This document shows, piece after piece, positions 34,272-44,332 of a stretch of DNA of 64,000 bases (position 1 is its first letter; each line of letters begins with the position of its first letter). The position numbers were made by a program, and so were the translations under genes. Under the pieces are notes generated by a model that was given only the letters and a program-made list of their open reading frames with translations, was not told the DNA's origin and searched no databases. Source of the stretch: Caenibius sp. WL. Lineage in GTDB: Bacteria; Pseudomonadota; Alphaproteobacteria; Sphingomonadales; Sphingomonadaceae. The stretch is from assembly GCF_019803445.1 (NCBI RefSeq), contig NZ_CP081844.1:62001-126000 (forward strand), in the 5' to 3' direction.

Positions 34272-34766
34272 TCACCACTTTACCTGTGCCCCGGGGCCGA
34301 TCCCCAGCGCCGCCGCCCGGCCGCCGTTCAATTCCAGAACCGCTTTCACCATCCCGGCGGAACTGCGCGGTTCCAGCGAATAAGGCTCCGCATTGGCGTT
34401 GATGTTCAGCACCCGCCCGTCGGTGCCGATAAAAATGATATCCAGCGGGATTACGGTATTTTTCATCCAAAAGCTGGCATCGCGCGGCGGATCGAACGGA
34501 AACAGCATGCCTTCATCCGCCCCCATCGCGGTGCGGAACATCAGCCCCTTGGCCTGCTCCGCCCCCGTGCGCGCCAGTTCGACCCGGAAATGATGCGCCT
34601 TGCCGCCATGGCTGACAGTCAGCGGCACCACCTGCAGGCCCGATTCGGTGTGAATATCGGCCGCAGGGGTCGAGGTCGATCCGACCGGCGGCGCGGCCTG
34701 CGCGCTTTCCCCCGCGCCGGGCGAGCAAGCGGCCAGCAAAAGCAGTGCAACGGGCCAGATACGCAT
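34272..34766 (-). CDS. DUF192 family lipoprotein
   Basis: A 164-residue protein with a lipobox signal (ALLLLAACSPG) and a DUF192 domain: ELARTGAEQAKGLMFRTAMG, GMLFPFDPPRDASFWMKNT, IPLDIIFIGTDGRVLNI, and the C-terminal VLELNGGRAAALGIGPG. The family's function is unknown. GGAGGAATAGC precedes the ATG. It follows recX by one base and is probably co-transcribed. Confidence 0.88.
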   Translation of the reverse strand: MRIWPVALLLLAACSPGAGESAQAAPPVGSTSTPAADIHTESGLQVVPLTVSHGGKAHHFRVELARTGAEQAKGLMFRTAMGADEGMLFPFDPPRDASFWMKNTVIPLDIIFIGTDGRVLNINANAEPYSLEPRSSAGMVKAVLELNGGRAAALGIGPGAQVKW

Positions 34767-34767
34767 G

Positions 34768-35331
34768 CTATTCCTCCTGTGCCTCTTCCACCCAGCGTTC
34801 CGCCGCGTCGACACTTTCCGCATAGACCATCGCCGCGGCACAGCCCCGCTCATGGCCCGCCCGCACCATCGCCGCAATCTGCTTTTCGCGTCGGGCCGGA
34901 TCAGGCGGTTCGGCACCGAACGGGCCGAAGCGGCGCTTGCGGGCGAGCGTGAACGCCGCGTGCCGCTGTTCGGCCACGCCCGGCAACACGCTGCCGTGCA
35001 GGTTTTCCGCAATGCCTGCCATGCCCAGCACCTCGCGCACGCGGCGCGGGCCATAGCCCCGCCGCAGCAGCCCGGCACTGCGCATGCGGGCGAAACTTTC
35101 ATCATCGATATAGCCGCGCGCGGCGAAGCGGGCGACCAGTGCGGACAGATTGGGGGAGCCTTCGCCGGCCCATCCGCGTTCGCGCAGCTTGCGCGCCAGA
35201 TAGTGTTCCAGCTTGCGCGCACTGGTGTCAAACCGCGCCACATAAGCCAGTGCCAGTTCCTCCAGACGCGCGTCATCCAGAGGACGAACCGCCTTCCCCG
35301 CGCCACGAGATGATGGGGATTCCTTAACCAT
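34768..35331 (-). CDS. recX: RecX family regulatory protein
   Basis: A 187-residue RecX-type protein that modulates RecA filaments. Helical repeats are seen as LEELALAYVARFDTSARKLE, HYLARKLRERGW, FAARGYIDDESFARMRSAGL, and GYGPRRVREVLGMAGI. recA is not adjacent. The start at 35331 (MVKESPSSRG) with AAGG close by is preferred over a GTG at 35349. Confidence 0.85.
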   Translation of the reverse strand: MVKESPSSRGAGKAVRPLDDARLEELALAYVARFDTSARKLEHYLARKLRERGWAGEGSPNLSALVARFAARGYIDDESFARMRSAGLLRRGYGPRRVREVLGMAGIAENLHGSVLPGVAEQRHAAFTLARKRRFGPFGAEPPDPARREKQIAAMVRAGHERGCAAAMVYAESVDAAERWVEEAQEE

Positions 35332-35472
35332 TGGCCTTATTCGTGCCACAGTCCCGTAAGAATGGAAGAGCCCCGTAGCACGCCCATTTCATCGCGAGAG
35401 GGCCTGCCGCACACAATTTTGAGCGAAACTCGGCATAAATAATCGAGTTAGACCAACAGGTTGAGCAGAAAT

Positions 35473-37212
35473 ATGACCGATAGCGCCCTTCAACCGACGC
35501 CCAATCGCTGCGTTCTGCCGCGTCGTTTTTCGGATTTCGCCACATTCGGCGAAGCGCTCGACTATGCCGCGCAGGGCAGCCGCGGGCTGAATTTTCACGA
35601 TCCGCGCGGCAATCTCGCCCGGGTTTATCCTTTTGCCGAACTGCGCGAGGATGCGCTGGGCATGGCCCATCGCCTGATCGCACGCGGGATCAGGCCGGGG
35701 GACCGGATCGCGCTGATCGCGGAAACCGGAGTCGATTTCGCCGCACTGTTCTGCGGCACGATCTATGCCGGGGCATGGCCGGTGCCCTTGCCCCTGCCGA
35801 CCAGCTTCGGCGGCAAGGACAATTATATCGACCAACTGGCGGTGCAGCTGGCCAGTTCCGATCCCGAAATGCTGCTGTTCCCGGCGGAAATCGCGGAAAT
35901 GGCGGGCGCCGCCGCCGCGCGCCAGGGCTGTGCCGGGGTCACTTACGAAGATTTCCGCGCGGGTGAGGCGGCCGAAGGCACCCTGCCCGAACAGAAGCCC
36001 GACGATATCTGCTATCTCCAGTATTCCAGCGGATCGACGCGCTTCCCCCATGGCGTCGCGGTGACGCATCAGGCGCTGCTCGACAATCTGGCCGGGCACG
36101 GCATCGGGATGAAGCTGGAACCGGACGATCGCTGCGTCTCCTGGCTTCCCTGGTATCATGACATGGGTCTGGTCGGCTGCCTGCTGTCGCCCATCGCCAA
36201 CCAGGTTTCGACCGATTACCTCAAGACCGAGGATTTCGCCCGCCGCCCGCTGGCCTGGCTGGACATGATCAGCCGCAATCCCGGCACCACGCTCTCCTAT
36301 TCGCCGACGTTTGGCTATGACATCTGCGCCCGCCGCATTTCGAGCCAGAGCCACGTGTCCGAACGCTTCGACCTGTCGCGCTGGCGCATCGCGGGCAACG
36401 GCGCGGACATGATCCGCCCCGACGTGATGCAGGGCTTTGTCAACGCCTTCGCCGAAGCCGGGTTCAAGGCATCTGCTTTCCTGCCCAGCTACGGCCTGGC
36501 CGAAGCGACGCTGGCCGTCACCATCATGCCGCCGGGCGAAGGCATCCGCGTGGAACTGGTGGAAGAAGAACGCCTTTCGGGCACTCCGCGCGATCTGTCG
36601 CGCCCGGCCCGCTACCGTGCAATCGTCAATTGCGGCAAGCCGGTGAAGGATATGCGGGTCGAAATCCGGGGCGAAAACGGCCAGCCCAAGGCCGAACGCC
36701 AGATCGGCAAAGTCTGGTGCAAAGGCTCCAGCGTGATGCATTCCTATTTCCGCGACCCCGCCGCGACCGAGGAATGCCTGGTCGATGGCTGGCTCGACAC
36801 CGGTGACATGGGCTATATGGCTGATGGCTATCTGTTCATCGTTGGCCGGGCCAAGGACATGATTATCATCAACGGCAAGAACCACTGGCCTCAGGATATC
36901 GAATGGGCGGTGGAACAACTTCCCGGCTTCAATCACGGCGATATCGCCGCTTTCTCGGTCGAGACGGAAAACGGGGAGGAAGCGCCCGCCGTGCTCGTCC
37001 ATTGTCGCGTGTCCGACCCGGACAAGCGGGTGGAACTGCGCGAACAGATCCGCGACAAGGTCCGTTCGATCACCGGCATGAACTGCGTGGTCGAACTGGT
37101 TCCGCCGCGCACTTTGCCGCGCACCAGTTCCGGCAAGCTGAGCCGGGCCAAGGCCAAGAAGCTCTACCTTTCGGGCGAGATCGAACCTTACAAGCTGCTC
37201 GAAGCGGCCTGA
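35473..37212 (+). CDS. Fatty acyl-AMP ligase
   Basis: A 579-residue adenylate-forming enzyme of the FAAL type, which activates fatty acids as acyl-adenylates for transfer to a carrier protein rather than to CoA. The P-loop is YLQYSSGSTRFPHGVAVTH, followed by WLPWYHDMGLVG, FLPSYGLAEATLAV, GWLDTGDMGYM and GRAKDMIIINGKNHWPQDIE. The last motif, with N-G-K/R-N-x-x-P-x-D-I-E, is characteristic of FAALs. A catalytic Lys lies in LPRTSSGKLSRAKAKK. An acyl carrier partner is not adjacent; acp at 5.6 kb is a possible but unproven one. Confidence 0.92.
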   Translation: MTDSALQPTPNRCVLPRRFSDFATFGEALDYAAQGSRGLNFHDPRGNLARVYPFAELREDALGMAHRLIARGIRPGDRIALIAETGVDFAALFCGTIYAGAWPVPLPLPTSFGGKDNYIDQLAVQLASSDPEMLLFPAEIAEMAGAAAARQGCAGVTYEDFRAGEAAEGTLPEQKPDDICYLQYSSGSTRFPHGVAVTHQALLDNLAGHGIGMKLEPDDRCVSWLPWYHDMGLVGCLLSPIANQVSTDYLKTEDFARRPLAWLDMISRNPGTTLSYSPTFGYDICARRISSQSHVSERFDLSRWRIAGNGADMIRPDVMQGFVNAFAEAGFKASAFLPSYGLAEATLAVTIMPPGEGIRVELVEEERLSGTPRDLSRPARYRAIVNCGKPVKDMRVEIRGENGQPKAERQIGKVWCKGSSVMHSYFRDPAATEECLVDGWLDTGDMGYMADGYLFIVGRAKDMIIINGKNHWPQDIEWAVEQLPGFNHGDIAAFSVETENGEEAPAVLVHCRVSDPDKRVELREQIRDKVRSITGMNCVVELVPPRTLPRTSSGKLSRAKAKKLYLSGEIEPYKLLEAA

Positions 37213-37230
37213 GACCTGTGCATCATCGCC

Positions 37231-37266
37231 AACCGCCCGGCCTCATCCGCCGGGCGGTTTGCCTTT
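37231..37266 (+). terminator. Terminator-like hairpin after the acyl-AMP ligase gene
   Basis: 10-bp stem AACCGCCCGG/CCGGGCGGTT with a nine-base loop, followed by the weak T-rich tail TTTGCCTTTG. It lies 19 bases after the stop. Confidence 0.7.
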
Positions 37267-37369
37267 GCGCCGAACCGCCGTATTCCCCCGCGCAAAAAGC
37301 GCTTTCCGCCGTGCGGCGAGCCTGCCATTCTCCGCCCGTTACATATCCAGCAGGAAGGATTACCCTTAC

Positions 37370-37666
37370 ATGCGCGTCACCGTGCCCCACGAACTGACCC
37401 GGGAAGAAGTCCGCAAGCGGCTGCACGAACGTGCGCAAGATCTGGCGGGGAACGTGCCCGGCGGCATGGCAGAGGTGACCACCAACTGGGTGAGCGACGA
37501 TCAGGTGGATCTCACTATCGCGGCGATGGGCCAGAACCTGACGGGCAATATCGTGATCGAAGACGGGCAGGTGGTGATCGACCTTGCCCTGCCGCTGGCG
37601 CTCACCTTCGTCGAGCCGATGATCGCCGGGACAGTGAAGGAACAGGGCCAGAAATTGCTGGCCTGA
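37370..37666 (+). CDS. Polyhydroxyalkanoic acid system family protein
   Basis: A 98-residue PHA_gran_rgn-type protein (MRVTVPHELTREEVRKRLHE, DQVDLTIAAMGQNLTGNI, FVEPMIAGTVKEQGQKLL). Members are associated with PHA granules or regulation by name only; no phaC or phasin genes are near. GGAAGGA lies 11 bases before the ATG. Confidence 0.85.
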   Translation: MRVTVPHELTREEVRKRLHERAQDLAGNVPGGMAEVTTNWVSDDQVDLTIAAMGQNLTGNIVIEDGQVVIDLALPLALTFVEPMIAGTVKEQGQKLLA

Positions 37667-37708
37667 TCCGCCATGCGGCGCCTGCCATAATGGCGGGCGC
37701 CCGGCCCT

Positions 37709-38149
37709 TCAGAGTTTGCGATCCCATTCCATGAAGCTGTGCGGAATGCGCAGGCTAGCCGACGCGATTCGCGTTTCGCGCACGAACAGCAGCAAGGCAT
37801 ACATCATCAGCGCGATGGCAAGCGTGAACGCCACCGCCGTCGCCCGATTGAGATTGAGCGAGGTGAAGCCATCGAGGAACAGCATGGCGATCACCACCCC
37901 GATCGTCAGCCCGCTGATCAGCATGGTGAGGATAGCGCGGCCGATGATCGCGATACGCCGGTCGAGCATGCGCATTTCGCGAACCACCGCATCGTGATCG
38001 CTGCCTTCGGTCTGCCCGTGCCGCTCTATGAGAAAGCGGGAACGATCGACGATCCGGCTCAGCCGGGTCGACAGGATATTCATGACATTGCCGATCGCCA
38101 CGAGGACGAAAACCGGCGCAAGAGCGAGCTGTATGGTGTGGGCGATCAC
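37709..38149 (-). CDS. DUF2721 membrane protein
   Basis: A 146-residue protein with an N-terminal transmembrane helix (LALAPVFVLVAIGNVMNILS), the conserved TRLSRIVDRSRFL loop, and two C-terminal helices. This matches DUF2721, of unknown function. The start is GTG at 38149. Confidence 0.82.
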   Translation of the reverse strand: MIAHTIQLALAPVFVLVAIGNVMNILSTRLSRIVDRSRFLIERHGQTEGSDHDAVVREMRMLDRRIAIIGRAILTMLISGLTIGVVIAMLFLDGFTSLNLNRATAVAFTLAIALMMYALLLFVRETRIASASLRIPHSFMEWDRKL

Positions 38150-38222
38150 CCCGCCAGCTTAACACCAGTTTGGCGGGCCTGCGCAAGCGGGCAACGCGTT
38201 CCGCGCATTTCCGATAGCCGCA

Positions 38223-38954
38223 TCAGTAAAACCAGCGCTGACGCCAGGCATATTTCCCGGGCACCGCGTTGCCCTGCGCATCCATCGCCGGACGGAAACG
38301 GAAACGCTCGCTCGCCAGGCGGCAGGTGATCGTATCGGCCGCCGGGTCGGGGCTCGGCTGGCTCACCCGGCAATCGGTCACGCGCCCTTCGGCATCCACC
38401 GAAAGGAGGATGATGACGCTGTGCCCGACCCGCTGCGCGCGGGTGGCCTTGGGATAGTCGCGCGCCGAATTGATATCCCCGGCGATCTTTTCCAGCTTGC
38501 GCACCGGCATGCCGCCGCCGCCCGCACCGCCGCGCCCGCTGCCCGGGCCACTGCCCGCACCGCCCGCGCCCGGCCCGGTGCCCGCCTCCGTCGCGCCCGC
38601 GCTGTTATCGGGCCCGGTTGCGGCACGGGGCGGCGCAGGTGTTTGTGCAATGGGCAGTTTGGTTTTGGGGGCCGCCACCTCGCGCGGGGCGGCCTTGCGC
38701 CCGGCATCACCCGCAGCCCCTTCATCCGGGGCGGGGTCGGGCTGCTGCTCCGGCTGGGCCGGAGCTGGTTCAGGCGGTGGAGGAACGGCAACATCGAACA
38801 CCGACAGCGCCCGATTGATAGTGGCGGTGGTGAAACCGGGCGCAAAGGCCCGCATCAGGCCATAAAGCGCCGCCAGATGCAGCAGGACGATAGCGAAGGC
38901 GAAACCGAGGCGCGCGGCGCGCGGCGGCCTGAGATCGAGATCGTCTGCTTGCAC
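38223..38954 (-). CDS. TonB-like energy transducer protein
   Basis: A 243-residue protein with one N-terminal transmembrane helix (LGFAFAIVLLHLAALYGLM), a Pro/Ala/Gly-rich periplasmic spacer (residues 55-150), and a C-terminal TonB-like domain with SVDAEGRVTDCRVSQPSPDP and the distal RFRFRPAMDAQG, typical of TonB family proteins. It would couple proton motive force to TonB-dependent receptors, but exbB/exbD are absent here. The start is GTG at 38954. Confidence 0.82.
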   Translation of the reverse strand: MQADDLDLRPPRAARLGFAFAIVLLHLAALYGLMRAFAPGFTTATINRALSVFDVAVPPPPEPAPAQPEQQPDPAPDEGAAGDAGRKAAPREVAAPKTKLPIAQTPAPPRAATGPDNSAGATEAGTGPGAGGAGSGPGSGRGGAGGGGMPVRKLEKIAGDINSARDYPKATRAQRVGHSVIILLSVDAEGRVTDCRVSQPSPDPAADTITCRLASERFRFRPAMDAQGNAVPGKYAWRQRWFY

Positions 38955-39019
38955 CCGGCCACTGTCCTACAGCGATGGTGCGGGTGCAAGCCTGATGGGT
39001 GCGAGGTTGACCGGCGGCG

Positions 39020-39478
39020 TTACTGCCGCCCGGAAAATTCCACCGGGCGGGTTTCCGTCCAGTCGAGCACCAGCACGCGGCGGGCGATCTTCCACGCGCC
39101 GTCGATCAGGCGCAGATCGTCCTGATAGCGGATCGCCCAGACCAACGCGGTATGCGGGTGGCCATCGCCTGCGGGCGGCTGGATATGGCTGGCGGTGCAA
39201 TAGGTTTCGCCCTTGGCTGTCGTTTCCGACAGCAGTTCCACCGTCTGGTTATGGACGAGGTGTTCCGTCGCCAGGAACATATCGCGCAGCATGCCGGGAA
39301 TTTTGAGGATCGCCTCCGTGCCTTCGATGATAACGCCGACGGAATCGATCACCGCATCGGCGGCCATCACCTGCCCCAGCAGTGCAGGCTCGTTCGCGTC
39401 CACCGCCCGCGCGTAGAGCGAGGCGTTACGGCGATAGGCCAGTTCAACATAATCCTGCGCGGTCAGACCGATGCTCAT
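39020..39478 (-). CDS. NTF2-like (SnoaL/nuclear transport factor 2) family protein
   Basis: A 152-residue NTF2-fold protein (YVELAYRRNASLYARAVDAN, LLGQVMAADAVID, HLVHNQTVELL, YCTASHIQ, IDGAWKIARRVLVLDWTE). This subfamily includes ketosteroid-isomerase-like dehydratases. The start at 39478 (MSIGLTAQD) is the natural beginning; the long upstream frame belongs to antisense of the next gene. It probably works with the two adjacent dehydrogenases. Confidence 0.82.
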   Translation of the reverse strand: MSIGLTAQDYVELAYRRNASLYARAVDANEPALLGQVMAADAVIDSVGVIIEGTEAILKIPGMLRDMFLATEHLVHNQTVELLSETTAKGETYCTASHIQPPAGDGHPHTALVWAIRYQDDLRLIDGAWKIARRVLVLDWTETRPVEFSGRQ

Positions 39479-39515
39479 ACCGCAATTCTCCCATTTTTCG
39501 TGATAAGTGCCCCGC

Positions 39516-40424
39516 TCAGCGTGAGCGGTATTGGGCGACGATTTCCTCGACCGCCGCAGTGATATCGTTGCGGCGATAGCCGAGCAGCGCGGTTTCCGCC
39601 GGATCGGGCTCGTAGCGGACATGATTGCCCCGGCCGGTGTAGAGGCCGACATCGGGCAGGAACGGATGTTCCTTGTCCAGCGCAGGCACCGGGGCCGGAT
39701 TGCCCGCCGCCTTGAAGAACAGGCCGAAATATTCCGCGAAGCCGAGGTTTTCATCCCCGACGAGATAGGCTTTGCCATTCTCCCCCCGCTCCAGCGCGCC
39801 GGCGATCGCCTCGGACAGCGAACGGCAGGAGATGAAATTGATCCCGCCTGCCGGGCCATAAGGCTCCAGCCCTTCGATCTTCCCTTCGGCATAGCGGACA
39901 TAGCCTTCGAACATCGGCAGGCTCATGCCCGGCACGGTGCCGACCACGAACGGGGCATCGAGACTGCAGACGTGGAAATCGGGGCCCGCCAGCGCGATGA
40001 TCCCGTCCACAGCCAGCTTGCGCGAACGGATGTAATCGTTGGTTTCCAGCAGTTCCGGCGCGATATGTGGGTAGAAGCTGCCGATATGGACGAAGCGCTT
40101 CACCCCGGCTTCCTTGCACAGGGCGGCAAAGGCCGGGACGCATTCGGCATTGGAATGCAGCACGTGCTGCGCAAAATTCTGGCCCTTGGGCAGGTGGCGG
40201 ATATCGTTGCCCGCGGCGAAAACCACGGCATCGAACGGCGCCACCTGCTCGCGGGTGAAAGTGCCCGCCATGAAATCGCCCTGAAGGAAGGGGAGCCCGG
40301 CCAGATCGGTCGTCGCCTGCGGCGGACGCCGCCCGGCAATCGTGACGTCATGGCCCAGCGATTGCAGATGGAGCGCCGCATGGCCCCCGATCATGCCGGT
40401 TCCGCCCACCACCAGGATTTTCAC
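39516..40424 (-). CDS. NAD-dependent epimerase/dehydratase (extended SDR)
   Basis: A 302-residue extended short-chain dehydrogenase. The cofactor motif VVGGTGMIGGHAALHL is at residues 4-19, followed by DAVVFAAGNDIRHL. The third block HIGSFYPHIAPELL and YIRSRKLAVD carry the Ser and Lys of the catalytic set; the usual YxxxK is not canonical (YIRSRK). The substrate is unknown. It is one of three co-directional genes (39020-41267) that may form a small oxidoreductive cluster. Confidence 0.8.
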   Translation of the reverse strand: MKILVVGGTGMIGGHAALHLQSLGHDVTIAGRRPPQATTDLAGLPFLQGDFMAGTFTREQVAPFDAVVFAAGNDIRHLPKGQNFAQHVLHSNAECVPAFAALCKEAGVKRFVHIGSFYPHIAPELLETNDYIRSRKLAVDGIIALAGPDFHVCSLDAPFVVGTVPGMSLPMFEGYVRYAEGKIEGLEPYGPAGGINFISCRSLSEAIAGALERGENGKAYLVGDENLGFAEYFGLFFKAAGNPAPVPALDKEHPFLPDVGLYTGRGNHVRYEPDPAETALLGYRRNDITAAVEEIVAQYRSR

Positions 40425-40439
40425 AGCGCTTCTCCCGCC

Positions 40440-41267
40440 TCAGAAATTGAAGCCGTTGCCGCTGACCACCGGCACATTGGTCCACAGCCCCTTGGGATCG
40501 CGATACCAGCCACCGGCCGCCAGCGCGCCGCCATCGAGATTGATCGTGGTGCCGGTGATCCAGCCCGCCAGATCGGACGCCAGGAACAGCGCCGCACCCG
40601 CCGCATCTTCCGGCTTGCCGAAGCGGCCCAGCGGAATCCAGCGGCCAATATGATCCTTGTGCTCTTCGGCGACCAGCGAATGCACGGGCACCTGCGGGGT
40701 TTCGGTGGTTTCGGGCGCAATCGCGTTGACGCGGATGTTCTGCGGCCCGAGTTCGAGCGCAAGGCTGCGGGTGAAGCCGGTGATGCCATGCTTGAATGTG
40801 GAATAGACCGTGGTGTTCGGAATGCCGCGAAACGCCTCGATCGAGGAGATCGAGATCACGCTGCCGCCCGAACGCAGCAGCGGGATCGCCGCCCGCGTGG
40901 CGAGGAACACCGTTTTCATGTTGGTGGCGTAAAGCGCGTCCAGTTCTTCGTCGGTGACGTACTGGAAGGGCTTGGCGATGCCGAGGAAATCACCGACATT
41001 GTTGACCAGCACATCGAGCCCGCCGAAGCGATCCTGGACCTGTTCCATCAGCGCATCGATTTGCGCGCGTTCGCGCACATCGGTCTGCGAAACCAGCGCG
41101 GTCACGCCCGCCCCTTCCAGCGCGGCGCGCACGTCGGCCACGCGTTCGGCATCCAGTTCGGCGATCACCACATTGGCGCCCGCCTTGCCGAACGCTTCGG
41201 CAATGCTGCGCCCGATACCAGCCCCGCCACCCGTGACGAGAACAGTCTTACCCGTGAAATCCAGCAT
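40440..41267 (-). CDS. Short-chain dehydrogenase/reductase
   Basis: A 275-residue classical SDR. TGXXXGIG appears as TGGGAGIGRSIAEAF (residues 12-26), NNVGDF as the NNAG-type motif, catalytic Ser in ISISSIEAFRG, and Tyr-x-x-x-Lys in TVYSTFKHG. FLASDLAGWITGTTINLDGG is the usual tail. The start at 41267 (MLDFTGKT) is preferred because GGGAG lies upstream. Confidence 0.9.
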   Translation of the reverse strand: MLDFTGKTVLVTGGGAGIGRSIAEAFGKAGANVVIAELDAERVADVRAALEGAGVTALVSQTDVRERAQIDALMEQVQDRFGGLDVLVNNVGDFLGIAKPFQYVTDEELDALYATNMKTVFLATRAAIPLLRSGGSVISISSIEAFRGIPNTTVYSTFKHGITGFTRSLALELGPQNIRVNAIAPETTETPQVPVHSLVAEEHKDHIGRWIPLGRFGKPEDAAGAALFLASDLAGWITGTTINLDGGALAAGGWYRDPKGLWTNVPVVSGNGFNF

Positions 41268-41349
41268 ACAATCTCCCAATTTTCGGTGACCCTAAGGGCT
41301 TGTCCGCCGGGGGGCAACGGTGAAGTCCCCCCGGTGCGCGTCTTTGCGA

Positions 41350-42903
41350 TCAGCCTTGCCAGACCAGCCGTGGCTTGCGCGCGGCCAGCGTTTCGTCGAG
41401 CCGCCTGCGCGGCGCGAGCGTGGGGGTCTGCGCCAGCGCGGAATCGCCCGCCCGCGCCCGTTCGGCAATATTACGCAGCGCCCCGATGAACTGATCGAGC
41501 GTGGCCTTGCTTTCGCATTCGGTCGGTTCGACCAGCATCGCGCCATGGACGACGAGGGGGAAATACATCGTCATCGGATGGAACCCTTCGTCGATCAGCG
41601 CCTTGGCGACATCGATCGTCGAGAGGCCATCGGCAAAGCCCTTGTCGCTGAACAGGGCCTCGTGCATGCACGGGCCGGAAGCGCCGAACGGGGCATCGAG
41701 CACGTCATCCAGGCTGCGCAGCATGTAATTGGCCGAAAGCACCGCGTCTTCCGCCACCTGCTTCAACCCATCCGCCCCGTGGCTGAGGATATAGGCCAGC
41801 GCACGGGTAAACATGCCCATCTGGCCGTGGAACGCGCTCATCCGGCCGAATGCCTGCTCACCCCCAGCCTCGGCCGCGCCTTCTTCCTCGACCAGATGAT
41901 AGCCATCGGCCGTCTGCACCACGAACGGCAGCGGCGCAAACGGGGCCAGAGCTTCGGACAGGACCACCGGCCCGCTGCCCGGCCCGCCCCCGCCATGCGG
42001 GGTGGAAAACGTCTTGTGCAGATTGATGTGCATCGCATCGACGCCGAGATCGCCGGGGCGGACCTTGCCGACGATGGCATTGAAATTCGCCCCGTCGCAA
42101 TAGACGAACGCGCCCGCGGCATGAACCGCATCGGAAATCGCTTTCATATCGCGTTCGAACAGGCCGCAGGTGTTGGGATTGGTGATCATCACCGCCGCTA
42201 CATCGGGGCCCAGCCGCGCTTTCAACGCTTCGAAATCGACGCGCCCATCGGGCGTGCCGGGGATGCTTTCGACGCGATAATTGGCGAAAGCCGCCGTTGC
42301 CGGATTGGTGCCATGCGCGCTTTCGGGCACGAGGATCACTTCGCGCGCATCGCCGCGCGCTTCCAAAGCGGCGCGGATGCACAAGATGCCGCACAGTTCG
42401 CCATGCGCGCCCGCCTTGGGGCTCATCGCCACGCCCGCCATATTGGTGAGGCGCAGCAGCCATTCGCCCAGTTCCGCCATCACGCCCAGCGCGCCCTGCA
42501 CCGTGGTGATGGGCTGCAACGGATGGAGATCGGCAAAGCCGGGCAGCCGCGCCACTTTTTCGTTGAGGCGCGGATTGTGTTTCATCGTGCATGAGCCGAG
42601 CGGGAAAATGCCGAGATCGATGGCATAGTTCTGGCGGCTGAGCCGCGTATAATGGCGCACCGTTTCCGGTTCGGAGAGACCGGGCAGCGCCAGCGCATCG
42701 TCCCGCTCCAGCCCGCCGAGACGGTTGGTGGCCGCCATGTCGGGCACGGGCAGATCGACGCCGCAGGTCTCCGCCGTACCCAGTTCGAACAGCAGTGGTT
42801 CTTCCAGCAGCAGCCCGCGATTGCCGGTGACGGTGCCCGTTACATCCTGCACCATGTCGTTCGCGCCCAGCGAAGGACGCCAGCCCGAGGGATTGATGCT
42901 CAT
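41350..42903 (-). CDS. gcvPB: Glycine dehydrogenase (decarboxylating) subunit 2
   Basis: A 517-residue P-protein beta subunit, the PLP-carrying half of the split glycine decarboxylase. It takes glycine, releases CO2 and passes aminomethyl to GcvH. The PLP lysine is in [17 protein letters not shown], and [13 protein letters not shown] and [12 protein letters not shown] are conserved. It overlaps gcvPA by four bases (ATGA) and is the last gene of the operon. Confidence 0.96.
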   Translation of the reverse strand: MSINPSGWRPSLGANDMVQDVTGTVTGNRGLLLEEPLLFELGTAETCGVDLPVPDMAATNRLGGLERDDALALPGLSEPETVRHYTRLSRQNYAIDLGIFPLGSCTMKHNPRLNEKVARLPGFADLHPLQPITTVQGALGVMAELGEWLLRLTNMAGVAMSPKAGAHGELCGILCIRAALEARGDAREVILVPESAHGTNPATAAFANYRVESIPGTPDGRVDFEALKARLGPDVAAVMITNPNTCGLFERDMKAISDAVHAAGAFVYCDGANFNAIVGKVRPGDLGVDAMHINLHKTFSTPHGGGGPGSGPVVLSEALAPFAPLPFVVQTADGYHLVEEEGAAEAGGEQAFGRMSAFHGQMGMFTRALAYILSHGADGLKQVAEDAVLSANYMLRSLDDVLDAPFGASGPCMHEALFSDKGFADGLSTIDVAKALIDEGFHPMTMYFPLVVHGAMLVEPTECESKATLDQFIGALRNIAERARAGDSALAQTPTLAPRRRLDETLAARKPRLVWQG

Positions 42904-44258
42904 GCCAAGGCCTCCTCAAGCCCGGCGGCAAGGGCTTCGATGTCTTCCTCGCTCACCGTTTCGGTGACAGCGACGAGCAGTCCGCCCGCCAGTTCGGAAT
43001 GATCGGGATAGAGCCGCCCGAGCGACACGCCCGCCAACACGTCCTTCGCTGCCAGCGCGCGCACCACGGCCCGCGCATCGCCTGCGATCTCCAGCGCGAA
43101 TTCGTTGAAGAACGCGGTGTTGACCAGTTTCACCCCCGGCACTTTCGCCAGCCTGTCCGCCGTGCGGCAGGCCAGACGATGATTTTCCGCCGCCAGCGCG
43201 CGCAGCCCCTTTTCGCCCAGCAAAGTCATGTGGATCGAAAACGCCAGCGCGCAGAGGCCGGAATTGGTGCAGATGTTGGACGTCGCCTTTTCGCGGCGGA
43301 TATGCTGTTCGCGCGTGGACAGTGTGAGCACGAACCCACGCCGCCCGGCGGCATCCAGCGTTTCGCCGACCAGCCGCCCGGGCATCTGCCGCACGTATTT
43401 GTCCCGCGTGGCGAACAGGCCGAGATAGGGCCCGCCGAATTGCAGCCCAACGCCGAGCGACTGCCCTTCGCCGACCACGATATCCGCGCCCATCGCGCCC
43501 GGACTGCGGATCGCGCCAAGAGCCACCGGCTCCGTCACCACCGCGACCAGCAGTGCGCCCGCCGCGTGCACGGCATCGGCCAGCGCGGACAGATCGCCGA
43601 TCCGGCCCAGAATATCGGGATACTGGACGACGACACAGCTCATATCCGCATCGATCCGGCCAATCAGCGCCGCCGTGTCGGGCTCCGCCGCGAGTTCCGG
43701 CACGGTGTACGCGATCGCATCGCCGGTGAAGCGCGCCATTGTCTGCACGGTCGAAACGTAGTGCGGGTGGAGCCCGGAGGAGAGAAGCGCCTTCTTCCGC
43801 TTCGTGATCCGCGCGGCCATCGCAATCGCTTCCCAGCACGCGGTGGAACCGTCGTACATCGAAGCATTGGCGACATCGCAGCCGAACAGACGCGCGACCT
43901 GCGTCTGGAATTCGAACAGCATCTGCAACGTGCCCTGCGCGATTTCCGGCTGATAGGGCGTGTAGGCTGTCAAATATTCGCCGCGCTGGATCAGATGGTC
44001 GACACTGGCGGGGATATGGTGGCGATAGGCCCCCGCGCCGAGGAAGAAAGGCACGCTCCCCGCGTTGACATTGCGCGCGGCCAGCCGCGTCATATGCCGT
44101 TCGACCGCCAGTTCGTCCGCATGGCCCGGCAGGCCTTCGACCGGCCCGGCAAGGCGCGCCGTTTCCGGCACATCGACGAACAGCACATCAACCGACGGCG
44201 CGCCGATCCGCGCGAGCATATCCGCCCGGTCAGCCTCGGTCAGAGGGAGGTAACGCAT
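42900..44258 (-). CDS. gcvPA: Glycine dehydrogenase (decarboxylating) subunit 1
   Basis: A 452-residue P-protein alpha subunit (fold-type I relative without the PLP lysine). [57 protein letters not shown] and [14 protein letters not shown] are diagnostic. With GcvPB it forms the alpha2-beta2 P-protein. The gap to gcvH upstream contains a 14-base tandem repeat. Confidence 0.96.
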   Translation of the reverse strand: MRYLPLTEADRADMLARIGAPSVDVLFVDVPETARLAGPVEGLPGHADELAVERHMTRLAARNVNAGSVPFFLGAGAYRHHIPASVDHLIQRGEYLTAYTPYQPEIAQGTLQMLFEFQTQVARLFGCDVANASMYDGSTACWEAIAMAARITKRKKALLSSGLHPHYVSTVQTMARFTGDAIAYTVPELAAEPDTAALIGRIDADMSCVVVQYPDILGRIGDLSALADAVHAAGALLVAVVTEPVALGAIRSPGAMGADIVVGEGQSLGVGLQFGGPYLGLFATRDKYVRQMPGRLVGETLDAAGRRGFVLTLSTREQHIRREKATSNICTNSGLCALAFSIHMTLLGEKGLRALAAENHRLACRTADRLAKVPGVKLVNTAFFNEFALEIAGDARAVVRALAAKDVLAGVSLGRLYPDHSELAGGLLVAVTETVSEEDIEALAAGLEEALA

Positions 44259-44287
44259 CCTGTTTCCTTACATCTCGATCGCGCCAG

Positions 44288-44332
44288 CGCTCAAAGGCCA
44301 GCGTTCAAAGGCCAGCGTTCAAAGGCTTTCGA
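44288..44332. repeat. Short tandem repeat across the gcvH stop
   Basis: Roughly three copies of a 14-base unit (plus strand GTTCAAAGGCCAGC) spanning the last codons of gcvH and its 3' flank. On the coding strand the TTTGA of the stop codon is repeated three times. Confidence 0.7.

Noticed and set aside
39531-41489. 652-codon plus-strand open frame
   Set aside because: Entirely antisense to two recognisable SDR genes; no domain in its own translation.
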